21,932 nucleotides of DNA from an uncultured Lachnospiraceae bacterium (GTDB taxonomy: Bacteria > Bacillota > Clostridia > Lachnospirales > Lachnospiraceae), in assembly GCA_900549995.1 (NCBI GenBank), contig URQQ01000068.1:1-21932 (forward strand), in the 5' to 3' direction. Made by a program: the position numbers and the translations under genes. Of the stretch, positions 7,964 to 17,234 are shown one piece after another (the first letter of the stretch is position 1; each line of letters begins with the position of its first letter). The notes under the pieces were generated by a model, which was not told the origin of the DNA, did no database searches, and saw nothing but the letters and a program-made list of their open reading frames with translations.

Positions 7964-10900
7964 ATGAATAAAACAGCCATTAAGAATTTTGCAGTCTGGG
8001 CGAGAAATAAACTGATTGCAGATATTACATACAAAGCCGGATTGATTGGAGTGAGCGATAAAGGCATCGCTCAGCCACTCCCGCAGTCCTCAAAAGACCT
8101 GCAATTCTTTGACATTGGTACAAAGGACTATGCACAGGTTGCAGGAAAAGAAGTTGATCAGAGAAAAGCTCTGGTAAAAGTAATTCAGGATAAAGAACAC
8201 GACAGCGATTATGCCACAGCATTTAAGGCGGTTATCGAAGAAGTTGCCTACACATGGTTTAACCGTTTGATTGCCATTCGCTTCATGGAAGTCAATGACT
8301 ATCTACCTTCCCGTGTACGGGTGCTTTCATCAGAGAATCAGGCAAAGAACGAGCCTGACTTCGTAACTACCCCGTTTGATACGGATATGGAATTTACATC
8401 TGACGAGCAGGATGCTATCATGCAGCTGAAAGATGAAAACAAGCTGGATGATTTATTCCGCATGCTCTTTATCAAGCAGTGCAATAAGTTCCATGAAATC
8501 TTACCGGAGCTATTTGAGAATACTAACGATTATACGGAGCTGCTTCTGAACATTTCCTTTACGGACAGCGATGGTATTGTTTATCACCTGGTTCATGATA
8601 TTGACGAGGATGACTTTAACGTTGAAAAAGAAGGGCAAGTTGAAATCATCGGTTGGATGTATCAGTATTATATTTCCGAGAAACATGACCAAATTATCAA
8701 TATTTATAAGGGAACTATCAAGAAGGAAGATATTCCGGCAGCTACTCAGTTGTTTACAACAGACTGGGTTGTTCGTTATATGGTGGATAATTCTCTGGGC
8801 AGATATTGGATTGAGAGAAATCCTGAAAGTAAGCTGGCAGAAAAACTGGAGTTCTTTGTTACGCCTAAAACTGGTGAAATTACCTATGTAGACGAAAAGA
8901 TTGAACCAACAGAGTTGACGTTCTTTGACCCTTGCATGGGGAGTGGACACATTTTAGTTTATGCCTTTGATGTGTTGATGCAGATTTATGAGGAATGTGG
9001 ATACTCTGACAGAGATGCAGCTTTGAATATTGTTCAGCATAATCTGTTTGGATTGGATATTGATAAACGAGCTTATCAGCTTGCTTATTTTGCTGTTATG
9101 ATGAAAGTACGAAGCAATAACCGTCGTGCTTTAACGCAAGGGATTTTCAATAATCTTGCTGTTATTGAAGAAAGTAATTCCTTGAATGGATTTTATTGTG
9201 ATGGAATGACCACTGACAAAGAGCAGAATAAAATTGGAGAATATCTGATTGAGGCATACAAAAATGCAAAAGAAATTGGTTCATTACAGACTGTGGAAAA
9301 ATACGATTATAAAGCATTTGCAGAGTATCTTAGGAATGTGGAGAAGAAGGGACAGCTCAATATTTTTACTTCAGTGTGGATTATGCATACCCTTCCATTG
9401 ATGAAGCATTTTACAAAACAGGCTTATATTATGTCTAAAAAGTATATGGTGGTTTGTACTAATCCACCTTATATGGGTAAGCTGGAAGGTCATTTAAAAG
9501 ATTTTGTAATGGATAATTATAAGGGATATTCTGGTGACTTATTTAGTGTATTTATGTATAGAAATTTTGGGTTCTGTAAAAAAGATGGGTATTCTGCATT
9601 TATGACTCCTTTTGTTTGGATGTTCATTAAGACATATGAGGAATTGCGTAAATATATTCTCGATAGTCAGTCTATCACGACGCTTGTTCAGATGGAATAC
9701 TCAGCGTTTGAAGAAGCAACGGTTCCAATTTGTTCGTTTGTCTTGAAGCATGGAAAAGAAAAAGGTGATGGGCTTTATTTCCGATTGTCTGATTTCAAGG
9801 GTGGTATGGAAGTTCAGAAACAAAAAGTGTTAGAAGCACTTGGAGACAAAAACTGTGGCTATTTCTACGAGAGTACACAGGATGACTTCTCAAAAATTCC
9901 AGGTTCGCCGATTGCATATTCTCTTAGTAAGAATGATTTTTTTGCATTTTCAGGAAAAACTCTATCGGAAATTATACAACCTAAAGTTGGTTTACAAACG
10001 GGTGATAATGATACTTTCTTGAGATTTTGGCATGAGGTAGTATTTGAGAAGATTGGATTTTCAATCTCAAATAATGAGGAAGCAACAAATTCTTCTTTTA
10101 AATGGTTTCCGTACAATAAGGGAGGAGCATATAGAAGATGGTACGGAAACAGAGAATATGTAGTAAATTGGCAAAATGGTGGTATTGCTGTACGAAATTG
10201 TAAGAATGAAAAAGGGCAATTTAAATCAAGGCCTCAGAATGTGGATTATTACTTTAGGCCTCAAGTGTCATGGAGTGATATTACAAGTGGAGATTTGTCT
10301 TTTAGATATTTTGAAAAAGGATTTTGTTTTGATGCATCTGCAAATTCTGCTTTTACGGATTATAAAACTGAAATGTTTTTGTTAGGATACCTTAACACTA
10401 AAATTGTAAATGGATGGTCAAAAATATTGAATCCAACTATTCATTTCAAAACGGGTGATTTTCAAAAATTACCCGGCAAATTTGAAAATGAAAACCAAGT
10501 AATAGAATATGCGGAAAAATGTGTTAAATTATGTCAAGAAGATTGGGATTCTTTTGAGTTGTCTTGGGATTTTGAAATACATCCTTTAATTCGTTATAAT
10601 AATTTATCAGATGCTTATAACGAATGGAAAAATGAGTGTGAAGTCCGTTTTAAACAGCTTAAAATGAATGAAGAAGAGTTAAATCGTATTTTTATTGAGA
10701 TTTATGGTTTACAGGATGAATTGTTACCGAAGGTTGACAATAAAGTTATATCGGTTCGTACAGCTGACTTGCAGCGTGATATTAAGAGCCTGCTTTCGTA
10801 TGCTGTTGGCTGTATGTTTGGTCGTTATTCTCTGGATGTTAATGGTCTTGCCTATGCTGGTGGCGAATGGAATGGCAGCAAGTACAGTACATTTATTCCG

Positions 10901-11506
10901 GACAAGGATAACTGTATCCCAATTACGGATGAACCTTATTTTGAGGATGATATAGTCGGTCTGTTCTGTGCTTGGCTGAAAAAGGTTTATGGAGAAGATA
11001 CTCTGGAAGAAAACCTTGACTTCATAGCAAAGGTACTTGAAAACAAGGGTAGTACCAGCCGTGAGATTATTCGCAATTACTTCCTGAATGACTTCATCAA
11101 AGATCATATCAAGACTTACCAGAAACGTCCGATTTACTGGCTCTTTGACAGCGGTAAACGGAACGGATTTAAGGCCCTTGTTTATATGCACCGTTGGGAT
11201 GCAGATACTGTTGGTAATCTTCGTGTGGAATACCTGCATAAGACCCAGCGTATCTACGAGCGTGAAATTCAGCGTATGCAGGAGACTATGGATAACAGCC
11301 ATGATTCTCGTGAAATTAACAAGGCAAGCAAGCGTAAGGAGAAGCTCCAGAAGCAGTTGAAGGAAACAAAGGATTACGATACAATGCTTGCTCATATTGC
11401 CCTCTCTCGCATCAATATTGACTTGGATGATGGGGTAAAGATCAACTACGAAAAAGTTCAGACCGGACGAGATGGTAAGAAAATGCAGATTCTGGCGAGG
11501 ATATAA
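7964..11506 (+). CDS. pglX: BREX-1 adenine-specific DNA methyltransferase PglX (BrxX)
   Basis: An 1180-aa N6-adenine methyltransferase, the expected PglX size. After 'ATQLFTTDWVVRYMVDNS' (from residue 260), SAM motif I is D322-P-C-M-G-S-G-H329, the acidic follow-up is 'GLDID' (363-367), and catalytic motif IV is N500-P-P-Y503. The part after about residue 550 contains the presumed target-recognition region. In type I BREX this enzyme marks host DNA at a non-palindromic hexamer and is also needed for phage exclusion. An AAAGGAG site precedes ATG 7964. Base composition is mosaic: 52% GC in the line at 8041, 25-32% in lines between 9421 and 10620, and 45-47% again after 10800, so the specificity region may have been exchanged. 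No nuclease motif was seen. Confidence 0.95.
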   Translation: MNKTAIKNFAVWARNKLIADITYKAGLIGVSDKGIAQPLPQSSKDLQFFDIGTKDYAQVAGKEVDQRKALVKVIQDKEHDSDYATAFKAVIEEVAYTWFNRLIAIRFMEVNDYLPSRVRVLSSENQAKNEPDFVTTPFDTDMEFTSDEQDAIMQLKDENKLDDLFRMLFIKQCNKFHEILPELFENTNDYTELLLNISFTDSDGIVYHLVHDIDEDDFNVEKEGQVEIIGWMYQYYISEKHDQIINIYKGTIKKEDIPAATQLFTTDWVVRYMVDNSLGRYWIERNPESKLAEKLEFFVTPKTGEITYVDEKIEPTELTFFDPCMGSGHILVYAFDVLMQIYEECGYSDRDAALNIVQHNLFGLDIDKRAYQLAYFAVMMKVRSNNRRALTQGIFNNLAVIEESNSLNGFYCDGMTTDKEQNKIGEYLIEAYKNAKEIGSLQTVEKYDYKAFAEYLRNVEKKGQLNIFTSVWIMHTLPLMKHFTKQAYIMSKKYMVVCTNPPYMGKLEGHLKDFVMDNYKGYSGDLFSVFMYRNFGFCKKDGYSAFMTPFVWMFIKTYEELRKYILDSQSITTLVQMEYSAFEEATVPICSFVLKHGKEKGDGLYFRLSDFKGGMEVQKQKVLEALGDKNCGYFYESTQDDFSKIPGSPIAYSLSKNDFFAFSGKTLSEIIQPKVGLQTGDNDTFLRFWHEVVFEKIGFSISNNEEATNSSFKWFPYNKGGAYRRWYGNREYVVNWQNGGIAVRNCKNEKGQFKSRPQNVDYYFRPQVSWSDITSGDLSFRYFEKGFCFDASANSAFTDYKTEMFLLGYLNTKIVNGWSKILNPTIHFKTGDFQKLPGKFENENQVIEYAEKCVKLCQEDWDSFELSWDFEIHPLIRYNNLSDAYNEWKNECEVRFKQLKMNEEELNRIFIEIYGLQDELLPKVDNKVISVRTADLQRDIKSLLSYAVGCMFGRYSLDVNGLAYAGGEWNGSKYSTFIPDKDNCIPITDEPYFEDDIVGLFCAWLKKVYGEDTLEENLDFIAKVLENKGSTSREIIRNYFLNDFIKDHIKTYQKRPIYWLFDSGKRNGFKALVYMHRWDADTVGNLRVEYLHKTQRIYEREIQRMQETMDNSHDSREINKASKRKEKLQKQLKETKDYDTMLAHIALSRINIDLDDGVKINYEKVQTGRDGKKMQILARI

Positions 11507-11530
11507 ACAACGAAACTAGGAGGAACTTTA

Positions 11531-13048
11531 TTGAAACGATATATTGGTACTTGGACTAAAGAAGGTGAAGCTTCTCCTGAAGTTGCTGAACTGATTATTG
11601 ACGGAAACCATATTGAATTTTATCGTAGGGACTATGGAGAGATTTTCCCTTGTGCATTTGTAGGAAGTTATGGTGAACATAGTTATAAGGTGTTTACAAA
11701 TGGAAAAAGTGCAGCAGGGGCAAATCGAACCTTGGATATGGTTACAAGCTATCGTACATTTTTTGTGCTTCAGCAAAACGGAGAATTCCCCCAAGGGATA
11801 GAAATTACAGGAATAAAAGATTGCTCTTTTATTATTCTGGAGTTGATTGATTGGCTTGGAATAGAGACTGTTGAATTTAGAGCTACAGAAAATCAAGAAC
11901 TAATTGCTGCGGAGAGAAATCTTCCGCCACTCGTTCTACATAGTGCAAATCCTCGTGTGGAAATACGATTTGAATCAGAGAGATTAACAAACTATCACGA
12001 TATAGATACTCGTACAATGTTTGTACTGAAAAATCAGCCTCGTATTTTTATTGAATACGAGGAAACGGTTGATGTAAATTGTATTCAAGATGATATAAGT
12101 GTAATTATGCAATTTTGGGGATTGATGATTGGTCATGTATCTAATGTAGATGATATTCGTTTGACTTTTGAAGGACGGACATATAAAAATTGGCTCTATA
12201 TCAACAAGGATTTTTCGTATAATCTTTTCAATCAAAATAGTATGGATAAGGTTCATACATCTTTAAAAAAAATTGATGAGAAGGTTGAGGAATATTTTAC
12301 AAACTGGTACAGCTTCTGCAATGATGAAAAGTTTGCATTTATTCGTCGTATGTACTTTTCAGCAAACGATAGAAAGACTATTTTTGCAGAAGATATATTA
12401 GTTCAGTATGTTAGAATACTTGAGGGGTATCATCTTCGAATATCGGGTGATGAAGATACTTCAGATGCTATTAAAGATGCATTCAAGCAAGTTGAAAAAG
12501 ATATAAAAAAACTAATCTTTACTGACGAGGGAAAGCCGATATTTACTGAAGCATTGAAAAAAGTTGTGCCTGATTGGAAATTTAACTCTGGTCATGCAGC
12601 TACTGTTGCCCAATGGATTGCAAGTGGCTATCTTGGAAAAATTGGACTTGAGCAAAGAATAAAATCTTTGGATGATGAATTTTTTAGCATTGTGGCGAAG
12701 AATGCTAAAGATATATGCAAACTTTCACGAGAGAATCCGTTGCCTCCAGATATTGAAGATGAGAAAATTGCTACTCTTTTTTATAGAAATATTGTTGCAA
12801 CAAGAAATTATTTTTCTCATTATAAACCTGATCGCAAAGGTGTGTTAGAATTTGGGCAGATGAATGACACAATAAATGTCCTTAAAGCACTTTTGATAAT
12901 GATTTTCTTTTCTCATATGGGTATGGAAAAGGAAGTAATAAGAAAAATTATTATTTGGGATGCAGAGCTTGGCTTTCAAACTGGGTGTTTACGGAATGAT
13001 GGCGAACGTCCAACAGATAAGCTCTTTGAAAGTTTAACAGAAATGTAG
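11531..13048 (+). CDS. ApeA-like HEPN-domain protein (putative abortive-infection RNase) inside the BREX operon
   Basis: A 505-aa protein starting with TTG 11531, supported by a perfect AGGAGG (11518-11523) 7 nt upstream. The N-terminal 290 or so residues ('YIGTWTKEGE...AELIIDGNHIEFY', 'GSYGEHSYKVF') are beta-rich and resemble the ApeA N-terminal domain. The helical C-terminal part ends in 'NIVATRNYFSHYKP', the HEPN R-x4-H motif (R425, H430) in the arrangement of Apea-like HEPN RNases. ApeA proteins are known phage-defence effectors. It begins 24 nt after pglX and lies 99 nt before pglZ, so it is read with the BREX genes although it is not a core BREX gene. It is AT-rich (23-35% GC in three 60-nt lines counted), which suggests separate acquisition. 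The ApeA assignment comes from sequence style and motif, without a profile search. Confidence 0.8.
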   Translation: MKRYIGTWTKEGEASPEVAELIIDGNHIEFYRRDYGEIFPCAFVGSYGEHSYKVFTNGKSAAGANRTLDMVTSYRTFFVLQQNGEFPQGIEITGIKDCSFIILELIDWLGIETVEFRATENQELIAAERNLPPLVLHSANPRVEIRFESERLTNYHDIDTRTMFVLKNQPRIFIEYEETVDVNCIQDDISVIMQFWGLMIGHVSNVDDIRLTFEGRTYKNWLYINKDFSYNLFNQNSMDKVHTSLKKIDEKVEEYFTNWYSFCNDEKFAFIRRMYFSANDRKTIFAEDILVQYVRILEGYHLRISGDEDTSDAIKDAFKQVEKDIKKLIFTDEGKPIFTEALKKVVPDWKFNSGHAATVAQWIASGYLGKIGLEQRIKSLDDEFFSIVAKNAKDICKLSRENPLPPDIEDEKIATLFYRNIVATRNYFSHYKPDRKGVLEFGQMNDTINVLKALLIMIFFSHMGMEKEVIRKIIIWDAELGFQTGCLRNDGERPTDKLFESLTEM

Positions 13049-13147
13049 ATACATACGATAATTAATAAACAGAAAATACAGTTTGGAAACGAATCAAAGA
13101 TTGGTTTATGAAGGCTTTTGAGAAAAATATTAAAAGTAGGTGGAAAA

Positions 13148-15706
13148 ATGGCAGAGCTGAACCTGAAACAAATAACAGATAAATTAAATACTGAGTTCAC
13201 TGGTGATGTTCGTATGCTTGTCTTTTGGTATGACACCAATGCGGAGTTTGCGGAGGATGTAGATACCCTTGAGCTTATGAATGCCAAGGTGCTGCATCTC
13301 GAACCGGACAACCAGTTTTACACAAAATATTTTTTAGAGTGTGTGGACACAACAACGAATTACCTTGTCTATGCACCCTTTGCGAAGCCTGCCATTCGTG
13401 AAAATCATCTGGCGGATACCATCAAGTATTCAAAGGAATTTTTCGCAGACAGAGCCTCCTTGCTGACACTTGACTTGGGTATTGATGAACGCTTCAAGCC
13501 GGTAATTCAGCACTATATCAAGTTTTTTGGTGAAAAGAAGCGTACTCAGGCTTTTTATGACCTTGAGCTTGAAACCTTTAATCGGAATACGATTGAAGTC
13601 GCTCTGATGAGCGTAATATGCAAATGCAAGACTCCTTCTTATGAAGAAGTTCTTCGCATTGTTCTGACGGATGCAGGATTTGAAGAAAATCCGTATCTGG
13701 AGGAATTTAAGAGATACGATTTACTGGATGCTTTCTGGAAGCAGGGAGCGGATATCTTCGGGTATGCGGACGAGAAGCCTACCCTTGAAAAGTTTACAAT
13801 GACAATGTTTGTGACTTATGCCGCTAAGGTGCTGACAGTGGAAGTGCCAGCTGCATGGAAGCCTTTTGTCAGCTTCAAGTCCGGTAATGTGATTGCCTTT
13901 CTTGACAATCTGATGAACAGCTATATTTATGGCGATCGTTTTGATGAGATTTCAAAGCTCGTTTATGACAGTTTGAAAGGTGAAACGGAATTTTCCAAGC
14001 TCCCGGTGGAATCGCTGGTTTCCTGCGGTATCTTTGCGGGCATTGATGAGATACTGATTCGCTGGGCAACAGAGCGACTGGAACTGGAGGATGTGGCGGC
14101 AAAACTGGGGGATGACACCATTCCGCAGCTTTTGAAGAAACGTCGTCAGGAACATTTTGGTAAGAAATACCGCAGTGAATACTTTGTACTTGAAAATGCC
14201 TGGCATATTATTTCCAGTATGCAGTATGCGCCATCCAACAGCCTGAATGATATGGTAGAGAGTTATACCGGCTCTCTTTATCTGATGGATCGTCGTTATC
14301 GTTATTTCTATTATTATCTCGACAAGGTGAATTTCGGCGAAGCCGAAAGAGAGGGCGGTCTGGACCGCAAGCTGGATGGGTGTTTTGATAAATTGAAAGA
14401 ACTGGTTGAGAACATTTATGCCAATGACTATCTGGCGAAAGTCTGTACGAACTGGAATGACTTATTTGTTTCAGAAGAGGACTCTTTGCAGATTATAAAA
14501 CAGCCGGAGTTTTATAACCGGAATGTTGAGTATGCCAAAGAAAATCTGGTTGTCATTATCTCCGATGCTCTGCGTTATGAGGTCGGCATGACCTTGTTTG
14601 AAAAATTACAGGCAGATGAGAAATGTACCGCAACGATGAAAACAATGGCAAGCACCCTTCCGTCTGTGACACAGTATGGGATGGCTGCTTTGCTTCCGCA
14701 TAGAACACTGGAATTGACCGAGGACTACTCCGTACTGGTAGATGGTCAGAAGGTGGAAACTTTGGAGCAGAGACAGGCTGTATTACAGAAATATAATCCT
14801 GCCAGCTGCTCTGTGCAGTATGATGACATTAAGGATTTGAGTGTGAAAGACCTTCAGGCTATGTTTACACGGCAAGAAGTGGTCTATGTTTATCATAATC
14901 AAATTGATGCAAGAGGGGACAAAGCGAATACAGAAAACGAAGTATTTAATGCCTGTGAAGAAGCGGTTGAAGAAATCAGTACATTGATTCGCCGCCTGAC
15001 AAGTGCAAACCGTACTCGTTTTATCATAACTGCCGATCATGGTTTCCAGTATAGAAGAAATAAACTGACCGAAAGCGACAAAATTGTTTCTGTGGCAAGT
15101 GCAGCAAGTGTAGCAAGCCGTCGTTATCTGCTGGCAGATGAAGCGATTATTTCGGAAGGCATTGCTTCTATGGAACTTGGCGTTATGATGCAGAATCAGG
15201 ATAACCGTAAGGTCTCCTATCCGGTTGGAGCTGATGTTTTCAAGACCTCCGGTGCCGGTCTTAATTATGTGCATGGAGGATGTTCTCCTCAGGAGATGTT
15301 GATTCCGTTGATTGAGGTTAAAACGGAGAAGAAATTTGTGAAAACAACAACAGCAAAGGTGGCTCTGGTAAGTCTTACTTCCAAGATAACGAACCTGATT
15401 ACCTCTCTGGACTTTGTTCAGACAGACGCTGTCAGCGATATTGTAAAGGAAACCACCTACCGTATTTACTTTGTTGATGGCAGTGGAGAGAAGATTTCCA
15501 ACGAGCATCTGTACATAGCAGATAAGAAGGATAAGGAAACTATAAAGCGTGTATTCCGGCTACGCTTCTCCTTTAAGAATAAGAAGTATGATAAGAGTCA
15601 GAAGTATTATCTGGTGGCATTTGATGATAATAAGGCATTAGAAGTCCTGCGGCATGAGGTAGTGATGGATATTGCATTTGCAGATGATTTTGGGTTTGGA
15701 TTTTAA
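13148..15706 (+). CDS. pglZ: BREX-1 phosphatase-fold protein PglZ (BrxZ, type A)
   Basis: An 852-aa protein of the alkaline-phosphatase superfamily, of normal length for PglZ type A. Metal-site residues are visible: 'VVIISDALRYEVG' with D473, 'MASTLPSVTQYGMAALLP' with candidate nucleophile T503, 'FIITADHGFQYRRNK' with D630-H631, and 'NYVHGGCSPQEMLIPLIEV' with H709. PglZ is the most conserved BREX/Pgl component, and nuclease or phosphoesterase activity has been proposed. ATG 13148 is chosen over the in-frame TTG 13118 because AGGTGG lies just upstream and homologues begin 'MAELNLKQI'. It lies after the HEPN insert rather than directly after pglX. Confidence 0.94.
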   Translation: MAELNLKQITDKLNTEFTGDVRMLVFWYDTNAEFAEDVDTLELMNAKVLHLEPDNQFYTKYFLECVDTTTNYLVYAPFAKPAIRENHLADTIKYSKEFFADRASLLTLDLGIDERFKPVIQHYIKFFGEKKRTQAFYDLELETFNRNTIEVALMSVICKCKTPSYEEVLRIVLTDAGFEENPYLEEFKRYDLLDAFWKQGADIFGYADEKPTLEKFTMTMFVTYAAKVLTVEVPAAWKPFVSFKSGNVIAFLDNLMNSYIYGDRFDEISKLVYDSLKGETEFSKLPVESLVSCGIFAGIDEILIRWATERLELEDVAAKLGDDTIPQLLKKRRQEHFGKKYRSEYFVLENAWHIISSMQYAPSNSLNDMVESYTGSLYLMDRRYRYFYYYLDKVNFGEAEREGGLDRKLDGCFDKLKELVENIYANDYLAKVCTNWNDLFVSEEDSLQIIKQPEFYNRNVEYAKENLVVIISDALRYEVGMTLFEKLQADEKCTATMKTMASTLPSVTQYGMAALLPHRTLELTEDYSVLVDGQKVETLEQRQAVLQKYNPASCSVQYDDIKDLSVKDLQAMFTRQEVVYVYHNQIDARGDKANTENEVFNACEEAVEEISTLIRRLTSANRTRFIITADHGFQYRRNKLTESDKIVSVASAASVASRRYLLADEAIISEGIASMELGVMMQNQDNRKVSYPVGADVFKTSGAGLNYVHGGCSPQEMLIPLIEVKTEKKFVKTTTAKVALVSLTSKITNLITSLDFVQTDAVSDIVKETTYRIYFVDGSGEKISNEHLYIADKKDKETIKRVFRLRFSFKNKKYDKSQKYYLVAFDDNKALEVLRHEVVMDIAFADDFGFGF

Positions 15707-15721
15707 GAAAGAGGTGATTAA

Positions 15722-17191
15722 ATGACGATCGAAGAAATTTTTTCCGGGGAGTCGGATAATCTTGAGTTCAAAGAAGATATTCCGGCCAAAAGCGAAAAGT
15801 ATATGAAAACCGTAGTGGCTTTTGCCAATGGTTCAGGTGGGCAAATTGTTTTTGGAGTAAAAAACGATACCTGGAATGTCATCGGTTTTTCAAAAGAAGA
15901 AGTTTTTCGGAAGATGGATGCAATCACAAATGCAATTTATGATAGCTGCGACCCGAAGATTACTCCGAGTGTCGGTATTCAGGACATTGATGGAAAGTAT
16001 ATCATCGTTGTAGATGTTCCATCCGGTATGCAACGTCCATATTGCCTGAAAAGTCAGGGAATGTTGGATGGTGTCTATTTAAGAGTAGCCGGTACAACCC
16101 GCAAAGCTGCCAGATATCAGATACAGGAAATGATTTTAGATGCAGGAAACCGTAGCTTTGACCAGCAGAGAGTAGAGCGAGGGCTTTCAGAGCAGGAAAT
16201 GGAACAGTTTTGTGATAGACTATATCATCATGCCAAGGAGCTTTGCAATACGGATGCTGACAAGGCTGCTTTGAAGAAAATAGGAAAAAATCAGCTTCTT
16301 TCTTATAAGCTGGTTTTAGAAGAAAGTGGAAAATATTATGCAACCAATGGTTATCAGTTGATAGATGGAAGATTGGATGAGTATTCCGGAGCCTCCATTC
16401 AATGTGCTGTTTTTAAGGGAAATGTAAGAAATATCTTTATTACCCGTAAGGAATTTAAGGGTAGTATAGATGAACAGATAGAATCCGCTTATGCTTTCGT
16501 TTTGGAACATATCAATCTAGGAGCAAGAATTGACGGACTTGCAAGGCAGGATATTTATGAGCTGCCCATTCGTACCATCCGAGAGATTATTACCAATGCA
16601 GTCTGTCACAGAAGTTATCTCTCCCCGGATAAGATTCAGGTGGCCTTGTTTGATGACCGTCTGGAGATCACTTCTCCGGGAATGTTGGACCATGACCTGA
16701 CGATTGAAAAAATGAAAACAGGTTTGTCAAAAGTTCGTAACAAAGCGATTGCAGAGGCATTTGCCTATATGAATCTAATCGAGGCATGGGGCAGTGGAAT
16801 CCCGAAAATGTATGAGGAGGCCAGAGCATACGGTCTGCCTGAACCGGAGCTGATTGATTTGGATAGTGATTTTAGAGTGAATTTGTACCGCAGAACAATG
16901 GAATTTGACCAGCATGGCGTAGTTGATCCTACTCGGGATGCTACCCAAGCTACCCAAGATACTACCCAAGCTACCCAAGATAGCGTAAAAACTACCCAAG
17001 CTACTCTTTCTGAGGAAGATAAAGCTGTGTTGGATTTAATCAGAAAAAATCCGTCAATGACTCAGAAAGTAATAGCTATGGAATTAGATTGGAAAGTGGA
17101 TAGAGTCAAATATTATTTGAACAAATTAAAGAAAAACAAGGTTATTCAAAGAGTTGGAAGCAGTCAGAAGGGATATTGGGACATTCTTTAG
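15722..17191 (+). CDS. Schlafen AlbA_2 / GHKL-ATPase / winged-helix protein between pglZ and brxL
   Basis: A 489-aa protein with three parts. Residues about 8-140 are an AlbA_2 (Schlafen-like) domain: 'ESDNLEFKED', 'VVAFANGSGGQIVFGVK' and 'GVYLRVAGTTRKA'. Residues about 270-400 look like a RecG-related HATPase_c_4 domain with N-box E288-x3-N292 ('REIITNAVCHRSY') and 'LEITSPG...GLSKVRN' plus 'EAWGSGIPKM'. Residues about 429-489 form a winged HTH ('NPSMTQKVIAMELDWKVDRVKYYLNKL'). The latter two are joined by a Thr/Gln/Ala repeat linker. AGGTG lies 6 nt before ATG 15722, 15 nt after pglZ. Such proteins are often annotated as ATP-binding or RecG-like regulators. It is not a core BREX gene; a regulatory or accessory defence role is inferred from position. 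Confidence 0.85.
   Translation: MTIEEIFSGESDNLEFKEDIPAKSEKYMKTVVAFANGSGGQIVFGVKNDTWNVIGFSKEEVFRKMDAITNAIYDSCDPKITPSVGIQDIDGKYIIVVDVPSGMQRPYCLKSQGMLDGVYLRVAGTTRKAARYQIQEMILDAGNRSFDQQRVERGLSEQEMEQFCDRLYHHAKELCNTDADKAALKKIGKNQLLSYKLVLEESGKYYATNGYQLIDGRLDEYSGASIQCAVFKGNVRNIFITRKEFKGSIDEQIESAYAFVLEHINLGARIDGLARQDIYELPIRTIREIITNAVCHRSYLSPDKIQVALFDDRLEITSPGMLDHDLTIEKMKTGLSKVRNKAIAEAFAYMNLIEAWGSGIPKMYEEARAYGLPEPELIDLDSDFRVNLYRRTMEFDQHGVVDPTRDATQATQDTTQATQDSVKTTQATLSEEDKAVLDLIRKNPSMTQKVIAMELDWKVDRVKYYLNKLKKNKVIQRVGSSQKGYWDIL
16937..17004 (+). repeat. In-frame tandem repeat (CTACCCAAG units) encoding a TTQATQD linker
   Basis: CTACCCAAG occurs five times (16941, 16950, 16962, 16971, 16992). Pairs are arranged in a 21-nt period starting with GAT at 16937, 16958 and 16979. 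It encodes DATQATQ-DTTQATQ-DSVKTTQAT at residues 406-428, between the ATPase and winged-helix domains. Both the 9-nt and 21-nt units are multiples of three, so copy-number change would alter linker length without breaking the frame. Confidence 0.9.
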
Positions 17192-17234
17192 AGAGAAAAA
17201 AGTTTGGCAGCCAGATGGATAGGAGTGAAAATCA

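Noticed and set aside
7836..7964. Open 43-codon frame in the brxC-pglX spacer
   Set aside because: There is no ATG and the only GTG (7926) is 13 codons before the end with no ribosome site; this length can occur by chance.
10724..11395. 223-codon - strand frame opposite pglX
   Set aside because: It is antisense to well-conserved pglX sequence, has no ribosome site and no recognisable domain.
13108..13182. 24-codon ORF overlapping the pglZ start (MKAFEKNIKSRWKNG...)
   Set aside because: No clear ribosome site before ATG 13108, and the sequence is just the pglZ ribosome-site region read in another frame.
16937..17004. CTACCCAAG repeats as a CRISPR array
   Set aside because: Units are 9 nt with no unique spacers and lie inside an intact coding frame; this is a coding minisatellite.
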